The position numbers and the translations under genes are program-made. Of a DNA stretch of 40,716 nucleotides, positions 1 through 7,624 are shown piece after piece. The notes beneath the pieces were generated by a model that made no database searches, was not told the DNA's origin, and saw nothing but the letters and a program-made list of their open reading frames with translations. Source of the stretch: Armatimonadota bacterium (GTDB lineage Bacteria; Armatimonadota; UBA5829); the NCBI GenBank assembly GCA_029907315.1, contig JARYME010000018.1, positions 1 through 40,716 of the forward strand, read 5' to 3'. The first letter of the stretch is position 1, and every line of letters begins with the position of its first letter.

Positions 1-2101
1 TGGACTGCGCACGGTCGAGTACAACATAGTAGTCTGGCCGAACAAAAACCACTGCTCTGGTGTGCTCGACTCCCGGGTACAGATCTGCATAGGTGTTCTC
101 GACGAAATCTGCCAAGCGGGTCGTGCGCCACAAACCGTGCACTGGAGCCGGGTGATTCATATCGAGATTGTCTACCAGCAGCACATTGTGAGAGACGTTT
201 TTGGACAACTCGAACATTAGCGGCGTTCCGTAGGTCGTGCGTCCCGGATCGATTATGAGAGGTCGCCCATATGCATAGAGAGTTAGACTGTTCAAATCGT
301 CGTGGCCATGACTGCCGAACTTTCCGGCGCGCAGAAACAAGAACCTGGCATCTTCGAATCTTTCTCCTCGCTCACCTCCCCAGCTGCTCCTCAGAATATA
401 ATGACCGGTCTGAGGAAAACAGTAAGATTCAAACTGCGGTTTGTTACCCTGTTTGCCGGCTGTGGCTATGTAGAGGAGATCTTGACGACCGAACAACTGA
501 GCCCCTCGCATAGCTTCTCCCTTACGCCAGCCATCCCATTTTTGGACGTTGGGTCGAAAGTCCTGGCAGTCTGTGTCGCCGTAGCTGGGTATTTGGCCAT
601 CGGGCATCAGCATATAGGCCGTGTACGAAAGCGCCTTTTCAACCTTGGCGAGAAGCTCAACTGGAGGTTGTATGCCGAAGCTCTTTGCCGTCTCGATTCC
701 AGCCATCAGGTTTGCCAACGAGAATCCATGATAGTTCATCGCCGGTTCAACGCAGCCACCATCTTCGTAGAAAAGGCTGAGGGAGTTAGTCACGAGCTTC
801 TGCCAACCAAACTCAAACCACTTTTTCGAATCTTTGAAAACAGGAAATCGCGATGCGAAACGCATCAAGGCTTCAGCGACCGCATTCGCGTGGTTGCCCC
901 CAGAAGGTTCCCGCATAGCGAAGTCGGCCATCCTCGCCCAGTAATCCAGCCAGGCCAACCTGACGTCGTCGGTGAGACCAGTGGAATCGACAGCGTTTGC
1001 TACACCGTCCCAAGCGTCTCCCAGTCGCCACGCTTGGAACATTGCTACCCATCTGCCGCCGCGCATGCCTCCTTCGAACGGCGAGGTATTGTCCTGCATG
1101 TAGTCGGCCATCAGTTCATTGAGTTTACGCGCGTATTTTTCGTTACGCGTGGCCGCGTATGCGTGACCGAGCGAAGCAAACAAGTCATTCATTCGCACAT
1201 ACTCAGAGCTCTCAGGCCAAACTTCCCTCCAGGTTGTTTCGGCGCCCATAGGAATCCATTGCTCCGCGCGCTGAGGGTCGTCGCCGTAAAGCCTACCAAG
1301 ATCACAGACCTTGTCAACCCTAGTGGTGTCAAACTTTGCCTGAGGATTTAGTCTCCAAACCCAGTCGGCTGATTTCATGTAACTGTTGAACCATTTCAGA
1401 ATGGCGCTGCATGCGGCTTCGCGGTCGCCTCTGCGCACGGCTTCTCGAGCCTCAGACAGTTCTGGACGGGACAAATCGAAGCGATTGAGAAACCGGTCCA
1501 GGTTTTCTTCGCGGTTTCCCTTGGGTTTCGAGATAACAACGAAGTATAAGTCAATGTCGGTTCTCTGTGCGTTGCCCACATATGCAGTCCCGCGAGGATA
1601 CGCGTCCCGGTTTATATAGGCGACATTTATCGCGTTGTCACCTTTTCCATTGTGGGTGAGCTCAAAGTAGTAGTCGGTATTTGGTAATGTCGGCAAATGC
1701 ACGTCGAAGGCAACATCCCATTTGAACCACTTGTGGTCAAAGTCGATTGTTCGACTATAAAACTTGGTTCGCTTCTGTGGGCTGTCATATATAGTAAGCG
1801 TTACTTCCTCGCCTTGCTGCCAACTATCCGGCCAATGGCAGATCCCGACACATATCCTCCACAACACACTTGCGTTGCTTCCCACGCGGAACGTTTGACC
1901 AAGTGGTGTTTCCTTTGACAGTGTGAGGAAGGCTGCCCGGCCTTGGCTGACGAGTCCCATTGCTTCCTCTTTGATAATCTCTTCAGGACACTTCTGATCT
2001 ACAACTGGATAGTTCAGGAGATCATCCAAAACGGGACCCGCGAACGCAGAGCACTGAGCAAGCAATAGAGTGGTGGACGCTAACACAATAAATGTACGCA
2101 A
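1..2101 (-). CDS. Heparinase II/III-family polysaccharide lyase, C-terminus beyond the window
   Basis: The frame is open without a stop from a TTG at 2101 to the left edge (700 codons), so the C-terminus is missing. The TTG follows GGAGG with 8 bases between, which decides the start. Residues 1-21 look like a Sec signal peptide (hydrophobic core, then Ala-Phe-Ala before Gly). The middle is Trp-rich and helical, as in the (alpha/alpha) toroid of alginate and heparin lyases. Near residues 596-603 is HGHDDLNS, matching the His-x-x-Asp-Asp/Ala-x-x-Ser signature that opens the heparinase II/III-like beta-sandwich. The family cleaves uronic-acid-containing polysaccharides by beta-elimination, usually in the periplasm or outside the cell; the substrate cannot be told from sequence. 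It lies 61 bases downstream of the LacI-type regulator on the same strand and is probably co-transcribed with it. Confidence 0.88.
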   Translation of the reverse strand, partial: MRTFIVLASTTLLLAQCSAFAGPVLDDLLNYPVVDQKCPEEIIKEEAMGLVSQGRAAFLTLSKETPLGQTFRVGSNASVLWRICVGICHWPDSWQQGEEVTLTIYDSPQKRTKFYSRTIDFDHKWFKWDVAFDVHLPTLPNTDYYFELTHNGKGDNAINVAYINRDAYPRGTAYVGNAQRTDIDLYFVVISKPKGNREENLDRFLNRFDLSRPELSEAREAVRRGDREAACSAILKWFNSYMKSADWVWRLNPQAKFDTTRVDKVCDLGRLYGDDPQRAEQWIPMGAETTWREVWPESSEYVRMNDLFASLGHAYAATRNEKYARKLNELMADYMQDNTSPFEGGMRGGRWVAMFQAWRLGDAWDGVANAVDSTGLTDDVRLAWLDYWARMADFAMREPSGGNHANAVAEALMRFASRFPVFKDSKKWFEFGWQKLVTNSLSLFYEDGGCVEPAMNYHGFSLANLMAGIETAKSFGIQPPVELLAKVEKALSYTAYMLMPDGQIPSYGDTDCQDFRPNVQKWDGWRKGEAMRGAQLFGRQDLLYIATAGKQGNKPQFESYCFPQTGHYILRSSWGGERGERFEDARFLFLRAGKFGSHGHDDLNSLTLYAYGRPLIIDPGRTTYGTPLMFELSKNVSHNVLLVDNLDMNHPAPVHGLWRTTRLADFVENTYADLYPGVEHTRAVVFVRPDYYVVLDRAQS

Positions 2102-2162
2102 TTTAATCCTCCGCAAGCTGTTGGGGTATGTCACAACGGGAACGGACAAAGCACGTCTAGAT

Positions 2163-3224
2163 CTACCAGCCAGACTTGCCCTCTTCACAGAGTTCCGGTG
2201 GAGTCGTGTCGCCAGGGATGAACCGAGGTTCAAGTTTCTTGGGTTCCGTCCATACCGTGCCGTTTCTTACTATATCTACAATGGACTGCGCGGCTACACG
2301 ACCTGCTTGCCACCACGAAGTTGTGATGGCCGAAACTACCATGTTCTGAGCGCTTCGAAACGAGTAGCAGTCAAACCCGATCATGACCAAATCCTGCGGC
2401 ACTTTGAGACCTGCATTTTCGGCTGCGAACGTGGCCAGATGTGCACCCCATGCTTCTGTTGCAAGAACACCATCCGGTTTGTTTCGTCGGAAAAAGTCCT
2501 CCAGTATGCGCACCCTCGCAGCTTCGTCTCGCGTGCCTGCCGTGTCACACACCATGGGTTTGTAACCGAACAACTCTTGGACTCCCTGAGTAAAACCAGC
2601 AACCCTGTCTTCTTCAATATGACCGAAGAAACCACTCACAATCAATGCTGGTCTTTTGCTACCGGCGCGATAAAGCAGTTGTGCACCGAGCCTACCGGCG
2701 GCGACGTTGTCGAGGTCAATACTGTAAGGATATAAGTCTTCCCTTCGAGCAGGAAAAACTGCAATGGAGGGGATGCCCTCTTGTCGCAGCTCTTCGAGCC
2801 GTTCAACTTCCTGCCGCAGCGGTCGGCGGTAGATAAGCCCTGCAACTCCAGAATAGGCTAGCGTGTCGAGGCCCGTCACGTCGCCCGTGGTAGACTTGGA
2901 ACCCAGCACAGGGTAGTAGCCTAGTCCAAGGAGCGCATTTTCTATACCGGATATAAGAGTAAGCTCATAGGGAGCCCAAGCCTGCGCCTCCTTTTCCTCG
3001 CGTACTGGTTGAATTACCACTCCGATCCATAGCGATTTACCAGACCTCAGCGAAGCTGCAGCCGGATTCCGACGATAACCCAGTGCCGCTGCGCAGGCCC
3101 TCACTCGTTGCTTAGTGGCTTCTGAAAGACCGTCAACTTGGGGATGTTTATCGTTCAAGACGAACGAGACCGTGGTAATGGAGACACCCGCCATCTCAGC
3201 TACTTCTTTGATCGTCGGAGCCAT
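2163..3224 (-). CDS. LacI-family transcriptional regulator
   Basis: This 353-residue protein has the standard LacI layout. Residues 4-24 form the helix-turn-helix (TIKEVAEMAGVSITTVSFVLN), the hinge helix follows near residues 50-60 (NPAAASLRSG), and the rest is a periplasmic-binding-protein-like effector domain for a sugar or similar ligand. ATG 3224 follows GGAGAG with 6 bases between. Length is slightly above the usual 330-345. The heparinase-like gene lies directly downstream, so a role as local regulator of polysaccharide breakdown is likely by context. The effector is unknown. A promoter with good -35 and -10 boxes lies just upstream (3260-3288). I did not find a convincing palindromic operator there. 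Confidence 0.95.
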   Translation of the reverse strand: MAPTIKEVAEMAGVSITTVSFVLNDKHPQVDGLSEATKQRVRACAAALGYRRNPAAASLRSGKSLWIGVVIQPVREEKEAQAWAPYELTLISGIENALLGLGYYPVLGSKSTTGDVTGLDTLAYSGVAGLIYRRPLRQEVERLEELRQEGIPSIAVFPARREDLYPYSIDLDNVAAGRLGAQLLYRAGSKRPALIVSGFFGHIEEDRVAGFTQGVQELFGYKPMVCDTAGTRDEAARVRILEDFFRRNKPDGVLATEAWGAHLATFAAENAGLKVPQDLVMIGFDCYSFRSAQNMVVSAITTSWWQAGRVAAQSIVDIVRNGTVWTEPKKLEPRFIPGDTTPPELCEEGKSGW

Positions 3225-3259
3225 ACGCTGCTCTCCTGTTAAGTCGATTTACTAAAAAC

Positions 3260-3288
3260 ATTTTAACCCACACCGGCCTCTGCGTCAA
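3260..3288 (-). promoter_or_regulatory. Promoter of the LacI-heparinase unit
   Basis: On the minus strand TTGACG (3288-3283) and TAAAAT (3265-3260) are separated by 17 bases. The start of transcription would fall near 3253, about 29 bases before the ATG at 3224. Confidence 0.6.
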
Positions 3289-3404
3289 ACAAAAAGCCTC
3301 CCAGGTTTATTTTTTCGGTAACCTTGCTAGGTGAGCCCAGCAGTGTGGAAAAACTACCAAGTAGGATCCGAAATTGTGGTGAGCATTGGAACTCTTACAA
3401 TCCG

Positions 3405-3433
3405 TTGACGATGGCGAATTGTAGTGGTAGAAT
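3405..3433 (+). promoter_or_regulatory. Promoter of the sugar transferase
   Basis: TTGACG (3405-3410) and TAGAAT (3428-3433) are 17 bases apart, giving a leader of about 90 bases. The whole 3225-3532 gap between the two divergent genes holds only this promoter and the opposing one; I see no further gene in it. Confidence 0.6.
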
Positions 3434-3532
3434 CCAGGCGCCGAGCTAAGATAGACAGGTCCACTGATAGATCCATATGTAGTCAACGATCATCACGTGG
3501 ACTTACGTGTCTGTTCCTGGAGAGCATTCCTC

Positions 3533-4333
3533 GTGGTTAGAACTCGATTAGTCTCTTGTATTACAGTCGCTCTGCTATTTGGAGTGCTCGGCTCTACACA
3601 AGCTTCGGAGGACAGTTCTCGAACTGTCCCTGAGGCTGCCGCCTTCGTGTTGGCTCCCGCAGGGATAGCAGCAATAGTGGCGGCAGAACGCCGGCGTCGA
3701 CGGTTGCGCGACGTAAAGCGGGGCGTTGGCAAGGCGTACTTTGTCGTCAAGAGACTGGTCGACCTGATTCTCTCCAGTATTGCACTGCTGATTTTCTCAC
3801 CGCTGTTTGCGCTTATAGCTCTGGCGATCAGACTGGATAGCCCGGGCTGTATCGTTTACAGGCGCAGGGTCGTCGGTATGGACGGCAGAGAGTTCGATAT
3901 GTATAAGTTTCGATCAATGGTAGAGAATGCAGAACAGATCTTGCAGTCCGACGAAAAGCTCAGACGCGAGTATTACATCAACTGCAAACTGAAACGCGAC
4001 CCGCGGGTCACCAGAGTCGGCAAGTTCCTGCGCGTTACAAGTCTGGATGAACTGCCTCAACTAATTAATGTGTTCCTAGGACATATGACGTTCGTCGGCC
4101 CGCGTCCAATTGCGCCGGACGAGATCGAAAAATACGGTCCGGCATTTGAAAGATTCAAAACAGTCAAGCCGGGGATTACAGGGCTCTGGCAAATATGCGG
4201 GCGCAGCGACTTGCCTTATGAGAAACGTGTCGAGATGGACATGATGTACATCGACCGGCGCAGCATTCTACTGGACCTGTGGATCATAGTTTCCACGGTA
4301 CCTGCAGTTCTCTTGAAACGCGGAGCCCGATAG
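3533..4333 (+). CDS. Sugar-phosphate (polyprenyl glycosylphosphotransferase) transferase with an embedded PEP-CTERM-like segment
   Basis: Residues from about 66 onward are a bacterial sugar transferase of the WbaP/PglC/WcaJ type: a membrane segment (VKRLVDLILSSIALLIFSPL), then FDMYKFRSM, LDELPQL, FVGPRP and PGITGLWQICGRS. These enzymes move a phospho-sugar from a nucleotide sugar to undecaprenyl phosphate at the inner membrane, starting exopolysaccharide or glycan synthesis. GTG 3533 is chosen because GGAGAG lies 8 bases upstream; GTG 3497 in the same frame has no ribosome site. The 266-residue protein starts with a signal-peptide-like stretch (residues 1-24). Residues 32-57 then read Val-Pro-Glu, a hydrophobic run and five arginines, which is the plan and length of the PEP-CTERM tails elsewhere in this window. 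Such a tail inside an enzyme is odd. The gene converges on the next with only 4 bases between stops. Confidence 0.93.
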   Translation: MVRTRLVSCITVALLFGVLGSTQASEDSSRTVPEAAAFVLAPAGIAAIVAAERRRRRLRDVKRGVGKAYFVVKRLVDLILSSIALLIFSPLFALIALAIRLDSPGCIVYRRRVVGMDGREFDMYKFRSMVENAEQILQSDEKLRREYYINCKLKRDPRVTRVGKFLRVTSLDELPQLINVFLGHMTFVGPRPIAPDEIEKYGPAFERFKTVKPGITGLWQICGRSDLPYEKRVEMDMMYIDRRSILLDLWIIVSTVPAVLLKRGAR

Positions 4334-4337
4334 GTTC

Positions 4338-5339
4338 TCAAAGCTTTCGTCCGATAACCTCGGCGGTGGTCACTGGTCTCCGTTCCACGTCTGACTTGAG
4401 TGCTGCCCTCACAATTGCCAACGCTTTGATCGCCGCGATGCCATCTACTTCTGGCCGAGCACCCGTGCGCGCACAAATGGCAAACTCTTCAAGTTGTTCA
4501 ACCTGCGTGTCGACAGGTGTAAGGCTGACAGGTTCCTTGTCGGAACTGCCGGCTTTCTTATAAAAGAGTTGACCACCGCCTTCGCAGTACAAATTGCCAC
4601 CAGTACCGTATATGTTTACGTAGAACACGGACGGCGTTGCATAGTTGGAGCCCAGATATCCCAGAAATCCACCCCTGAACCGGAGAACGCTTACAGTGGC
4701 ATCTACATTGTCTGCTGGGATCACGACGTGTGACATAAACGATGCTACTTCCAACACATCGCCGAGTAAGTATTGAATGGTGTCGGCAAAGTGAACCCCC
4801 AGCTGCATCAAGGGGAGGGCAGGGCATCCTTCACGTGTGTAGCGCCACTGGTTAGGTTTCAAAGTCATACCTCCAGAATGAGAGAAGTTCGCTTCCACGG
4901 TGACTGGGGTTCCAACCGCACCCATATCCACGAGCTCCTTCATTTTGCGATGGCCTGGGCTGCGCCGTGTGTTATGACCCACAGCCAATACCACACCGGC
5001 CTCTGACGTGGCATCGACTATTGCCCAAGCATCTTCCATAGTGTTGGCTATCGGCTTGTCTACAAAAACGTGTTTACCAGCAGATGCTGCCGCCACAGCA
5101 TTTTCCCTGTGCGCGTTGTTTGGGCTCGCTACAACTACTCCCTCAACATCGGGCAGGCTTAACAGTTCGTCGAGAGTGGCACATTGCCGAAGGCCGTATT
5201 TCTGGGCAAGCGCAGCTGCGTTTTCCTGCACTATGTCCCAACACGCTATCAGTGCAAGCTTCTCGCTGCGAGCCGCAGCATCAGCCAAGGATGTGCCGTA
5301 CCCACCGCATCCGATGAATCCCAGGCCAAAACGCTTCAT
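4338..5339 (-). CDS. Gfo/Idh/MocA-family NAD(P)-dependent oxidoreductase
   Basis: This 333-residue protein opens with an N-terminal Rossmann motif (GFIGCGGYG) and has the family's Lys-Pro pair in VDKPIA near residue 96, followed by the C-terminal alpha/beta domain. Members oxidise or reduce sugars, inositols or sugar nucleotides with NAD(P); the substrate is not predictable. ATG 5339 is chosen because GGAGG lies 10 bases upstream. The in-frame ATG at 5357 would place that ribosome site inside the coding region. The leader carries a 9-bp inverted repeat. Next to a sugar transferase and a LacI-controlled lyase, a role in converting sugars from polysaccharide breakdown is plausible but inferred. 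Confidence 0.93.
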   Translation of the reverse strand: MKRFGLGFIGCGGYGTSLADAAARSEKLALIACWDIVQENAAALAQKYGLRQCATLDELLSLPDVEGVVVASPNNAHRENAVAAASAGKHVFVDKPIANTMEDAWAIVDATSEAGVVLAVGHNTRRSPGHRKMKELVDMGAVGTPVTVEANFSHSGGMTLKPNQWRYTREGCPALPLMQLGVHFADTIQYLLGDVLEVASFMSHVVIPADNVDATVSVLRFRGGFLGYLGSNYATPSVFYVNIYGTGGNLYCEGGGQLFYKKAGSSDKEPVSLTPVDTQVEQLEEFAICARTGARPEVDGIAAIKALAIVRAALKSDVERRPVTTAEVIGRKL

Positions 5340-5368
5340 AGCAGTGCTTCCTCCCATTAGACCGCAGT

Positions 5369-5396
5369 CGTACGCAGGCGGCGTAAGCTGCGTACG
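5369..5396 (-). promoter_or_regulatory. Inverted repeat in the leader of the Gfo/Idh gene
   Basis: CGTACGCAG (5369-5377) and CTGCGTACG (5388-5396) are perfect 9-bp arms around a 10-base loop, 30 bases before the ATG at 5339. It could be an operator or an mRNA hairpin. It is not followed by a T tract, so it is not a normal terminator. The rest of the 5340-5580 gap shows no gene and no clear promoter. Confidence 0.4.
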
Positions 5397-5580
5397 TAAG
5401 CTAGGTTTGCATTCTCCTCATATGCACTTAGTCAAGCGAACCACCGTCCCTTCAGATGAAGATGCGTTTGTCAAAGATCATCGGTCAACTCACTGCCTCC
5501 GTTTGGAGGAATTGTGTTGCTCGATGCGAAATAATGCTTTGTTCGCAAAAGCTGGAAATGAGCGAGGTTTAGATTGCGCC

Positions 5581-6549
5581 ATGAAAAGAACACTGTCGTT
5601 AGCAGCTCTTTTTGTCTTGACAGCAGCTTTGTCGGGTTGCGGTGTTAGAGTGTCGGATGTGCCGCGGACGGTTGCGAAGGTAAACGGCGATCCGATAGAT
5701 GCAGCCGTATACCTCGATCAGGTTCATCGTCGTTTTGGCGAAGATGTCCTGCGAAATCTCATCGAGCAGCGCATCATCATTCAGTGGGCACAGGACGAAA
5801 AGGTTCCTCCTACGCGCCGTCAGATTCAGGAGCAGATAGAAAGGCTGAAACGCGACGGCAATTATGAAGACCAAGTCCGAATTATGGGCGAGGACAACTT
5901 GTGGTCCGAGATAGAAGCTGTGCAAGCTAGGATAAACCTGGCTTTGAAGTTCACCAAGATAACAGAACAGGAGCTCAAAGATGCATATGAGGCAATGAAG
6001 CCTCGATTCGTGCACGGCAAACGAAGACAGGTGTTGGTTGTTCTGAACACCGACGCTGCTAAGCTCGAGAGAGCACTCAAGGAACTGAAGGACGGCCGCG
6101 ACTTCCGCGAAGTCGCGGCCAAATACGCTGACCGCCGTTTTTCGATGGGCGAACCCATAAGAGTTTGGGTTGACCTCGATGAGCCGGGTGCTATGCCGCC
6201 CGCAATTGTAAAGGCAGCTAAGGAAACAAAGGTGGGCGAAGTCAGCGATGTTCTGTCATTTGGAGGTCAGACCGGTTCGGCTCAATACGCCATTCTCAAG
6301 GTTGTTCGAGAGCAGGCGAAGATGAACAAGCCGTTCAGAGACGTTAAGGACGAGATCAAGTCCTACGTCGCGCTGCAAAAATCGCAGACCGATCCGGCCT
6401 TCCTCAGAAAGTTTAATAAGCGACTAAGGGACGCCAAGATCGAGATCAACATCAAACAATTTAGGAATCTGGTCTACGCCATCAAGAATCCTGTCGAGCC
6501 TCCTTCGATGATATCGCCCGGAGGCCGTGGACAGGGTACCGGTCAATAG
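5581..6549 (+). CDS. Parvulin/SurA-PrsA-like peptidyl-prolyl isomerase lipoprotein
   Basis: The 322-residue product has a lipoprotein signal with lipobox LSGC at residues 17-20. A SurA/PrsA-type N-terminal helical region follows (VAKVNGDPIDAAVYLDQV, then a Glu/Lys-rich helix), and then a parvulin-like domain (GKRRQVLVV, LKDGRDFREVAAKYADR, GEVSDVLSFGG, YAILKV). Such proteins help exported proteins fold outside the cytoplasm, or act as chaperones without isomerase activity. ATG 5581 is chosen because it gives a complete lipoprotein signal. The frame is open far upstream, and ATG 5524 would bury the signal. The parvulin domain is shortened and divergent, so catalytic activity is uncertain. A long perfect hairpin follows the gene. 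Confidence 0.85.
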   Translation: MKRTLSLAALFVLTAALSGCGVRVSDVPRTVAKVNGDPIDAAVYLDQVHRRFGEDVLRNLIEQRIIIQWAQDEKVPPTRRQIQEQIERLKRDGNYEDQVRIMGEDNLWSEIEAVQARINLALKFTKITEQELKDAYEAMKPRFVHGKRRQVLVVLNTDAAKLERALKELKDGRDFREVAAKYADRRFSMGEPIRVWVDLDEPGAMPPAIVKAAKETKVGEVSDVLSFGGQTGSAQYAILKVVREQAKMNKPFRDVKDEIKSYVALQKSQTDPAFLRKFNKRLRDAKIEINIKQFRNLVYAIKNPVEPPSMISPGGRGQGTGQ

Positions 6550-6575
6550 TTTCTCAGCAGATGTGTGAACCTATG

Positions 6576-6612
6576 CGCGGCGTCGAGCAGTGCAGGCTTG
6601 CTCGACGCCGCG
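6576..6612. terminator. Bidirectional terminator-like hairpin
   Basis: A perfect 14-bp stem (6576-6589 with 6599-6612) and a 9-base loop sit between two convergent genes. The flanking T tract is poor on both strands (ATTGTT on the plus strand). Confidence 0.7.
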
Positions 6613-6616
6613 ATTG

Positions 6617-7606
6617 TTAATGCCGGGCGTCATCGTTTCCAAAATCAGTATCCCAACATTCGTCGTCGGAACCGTCCGCTTCTTCGATACTCCTGTTGCG
6701 TCTTGCTAGGTATGCCGCTATCGCCAAAGCAGCCATCAGTACAGACACGAATGCAGTTGCCAGCCGAATCCACCGCAGACCACTGTAACGCTTGGAGATC
6801 TCAGCCAACCACTCCTGCTCAAAAGCAGAAAGATTGCGTCCAGTAACGGCAACCATTGCCTTGTCCATCGAGTAAGTCTCTTGCAGATGTAATATAAGCA
6901 TCCTAGGTGCCGCGCGACCGAAGCGCGCAACCATGAATCTCACTGCCGACGCCGATTCAGCGTAGGCCAGGCCGGTTCGCGACTTCGGAAACGATTTGCG
7001 CAATCTGAAAAGAGGAATAACCGAACCCTCTGCGGCAGCAGTAGCAATTATCTCGTCGTCGTAACCGCTCAGCTCTCGCGATTCATAACCCGCCAATCCC
7101 TCGTGCATCCAAAGGGGTAGTTCCGTGGCAAGCGGTCCCAGCAACCGAAATACAACCGCGTGGGTTATCTCGTGGGCAAGTATGCGTTCGGGTAAATCGA
7201 ACACTCCGCTCGCGTCGACAGCTATTTCGTCGGTGCCAAGTGAGGCTGTCCCAACGGTCAGCTTGTCGATTTCCAAACCGCCTGATTCTACGAAATCCGC
7301 ATGGCTTCTGAAGACGTACAGCGTGAACGGCCGGTTACCCGTGGGCTCATACCCCAAATCTTTCGCTATGCGCCTCAGTTCATCTTCGGCTGTTTGTGCA
7401 AGGAGACGCGCAAGGAATGGATCTTCTGGTTCATACCTAACAACGAAGTTCCGGGTACGCATAAATGACGATAGTTTGCCCAGTGCGTTCCTATGAGCCT
7501 GTTTCGCGTCTCCGGGTTGAAGGACAAGAACCAGAGAGACAACTGCTGCCAGCACAGCCAGAGGCTTCTTGCACTTGTAGAGCTGCTTGACATTCGCCGT
7601 TGCCAT
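6617..7606 (-). CDS. Membrane-anchored MA-type (gluzincin) zinc metallopeptidase
   Basis: This 329-residue protein has a membrane or signal segment at about residues 15-32 and a second transmembrane segment near 282-303, followed by an acidic cytoplasmic tail. The catalytic centre is HEITH at residues 145-149, with the third ligand probably Glu169 in WMHEGLA. This is the layout of the peptidase MA-like superfamily. The catalytic domain lies between the two membrane segments and should face the periplasm. The substrate is unknown. ATG 7606 is 18 bases after the stop of the phosphatase gene, so the two form an operon; no clear ribosome site precedes it. Confidence 0.87.
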   Translation of the reverse strand: MATANVKQLYKCKKPLAVLAAVVSLVLVLQPGDAKQAHRNALGKLSSFMRTRNFVVRYEPEDPFLARLLAQTAEDELRRIAKDLGYEPTGNRPFTLYVFRSHADFVESGGLEIDKLTVGTASLGTDEIAVDASGVFDLPERILAHEITHAVVFRLLGPLATELPLWMHEGLAGYESRELSGYDDEIIATAAAEGSVIPLFRLRKSFPKSRTGLAYAESASAVRFMVARFGRAAPRMLILHLQETYSMDKAMVAVTGRNLSAFEQEWLAEISKRYSGLRWIRLATAFVSVLMAALAIAAYLARRNRSIEEADGSDDECWDTDFGNDDARH

Positions 7607-7624
7607 CGTTTTAGGTGCTGCGCT

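Noticed and set aside
302-1351. 349-aa plus-strand frame and neighbouring plus-strand frames
   Set aside because: It is the antisense shadow of the heparinase-like gene, which has a conserved active-site motif and ribosome site. The same holds for the long antisense frames within the LacI, transketolase, TldE and large exported genes.
5008-5580. Upstream extension of the parvulin-like lipoprotein gene
   Set aside because: The extension overlaps the Gfo/Idh gene antisense, and translation from 5581 gives a complete lipoprotein signal.
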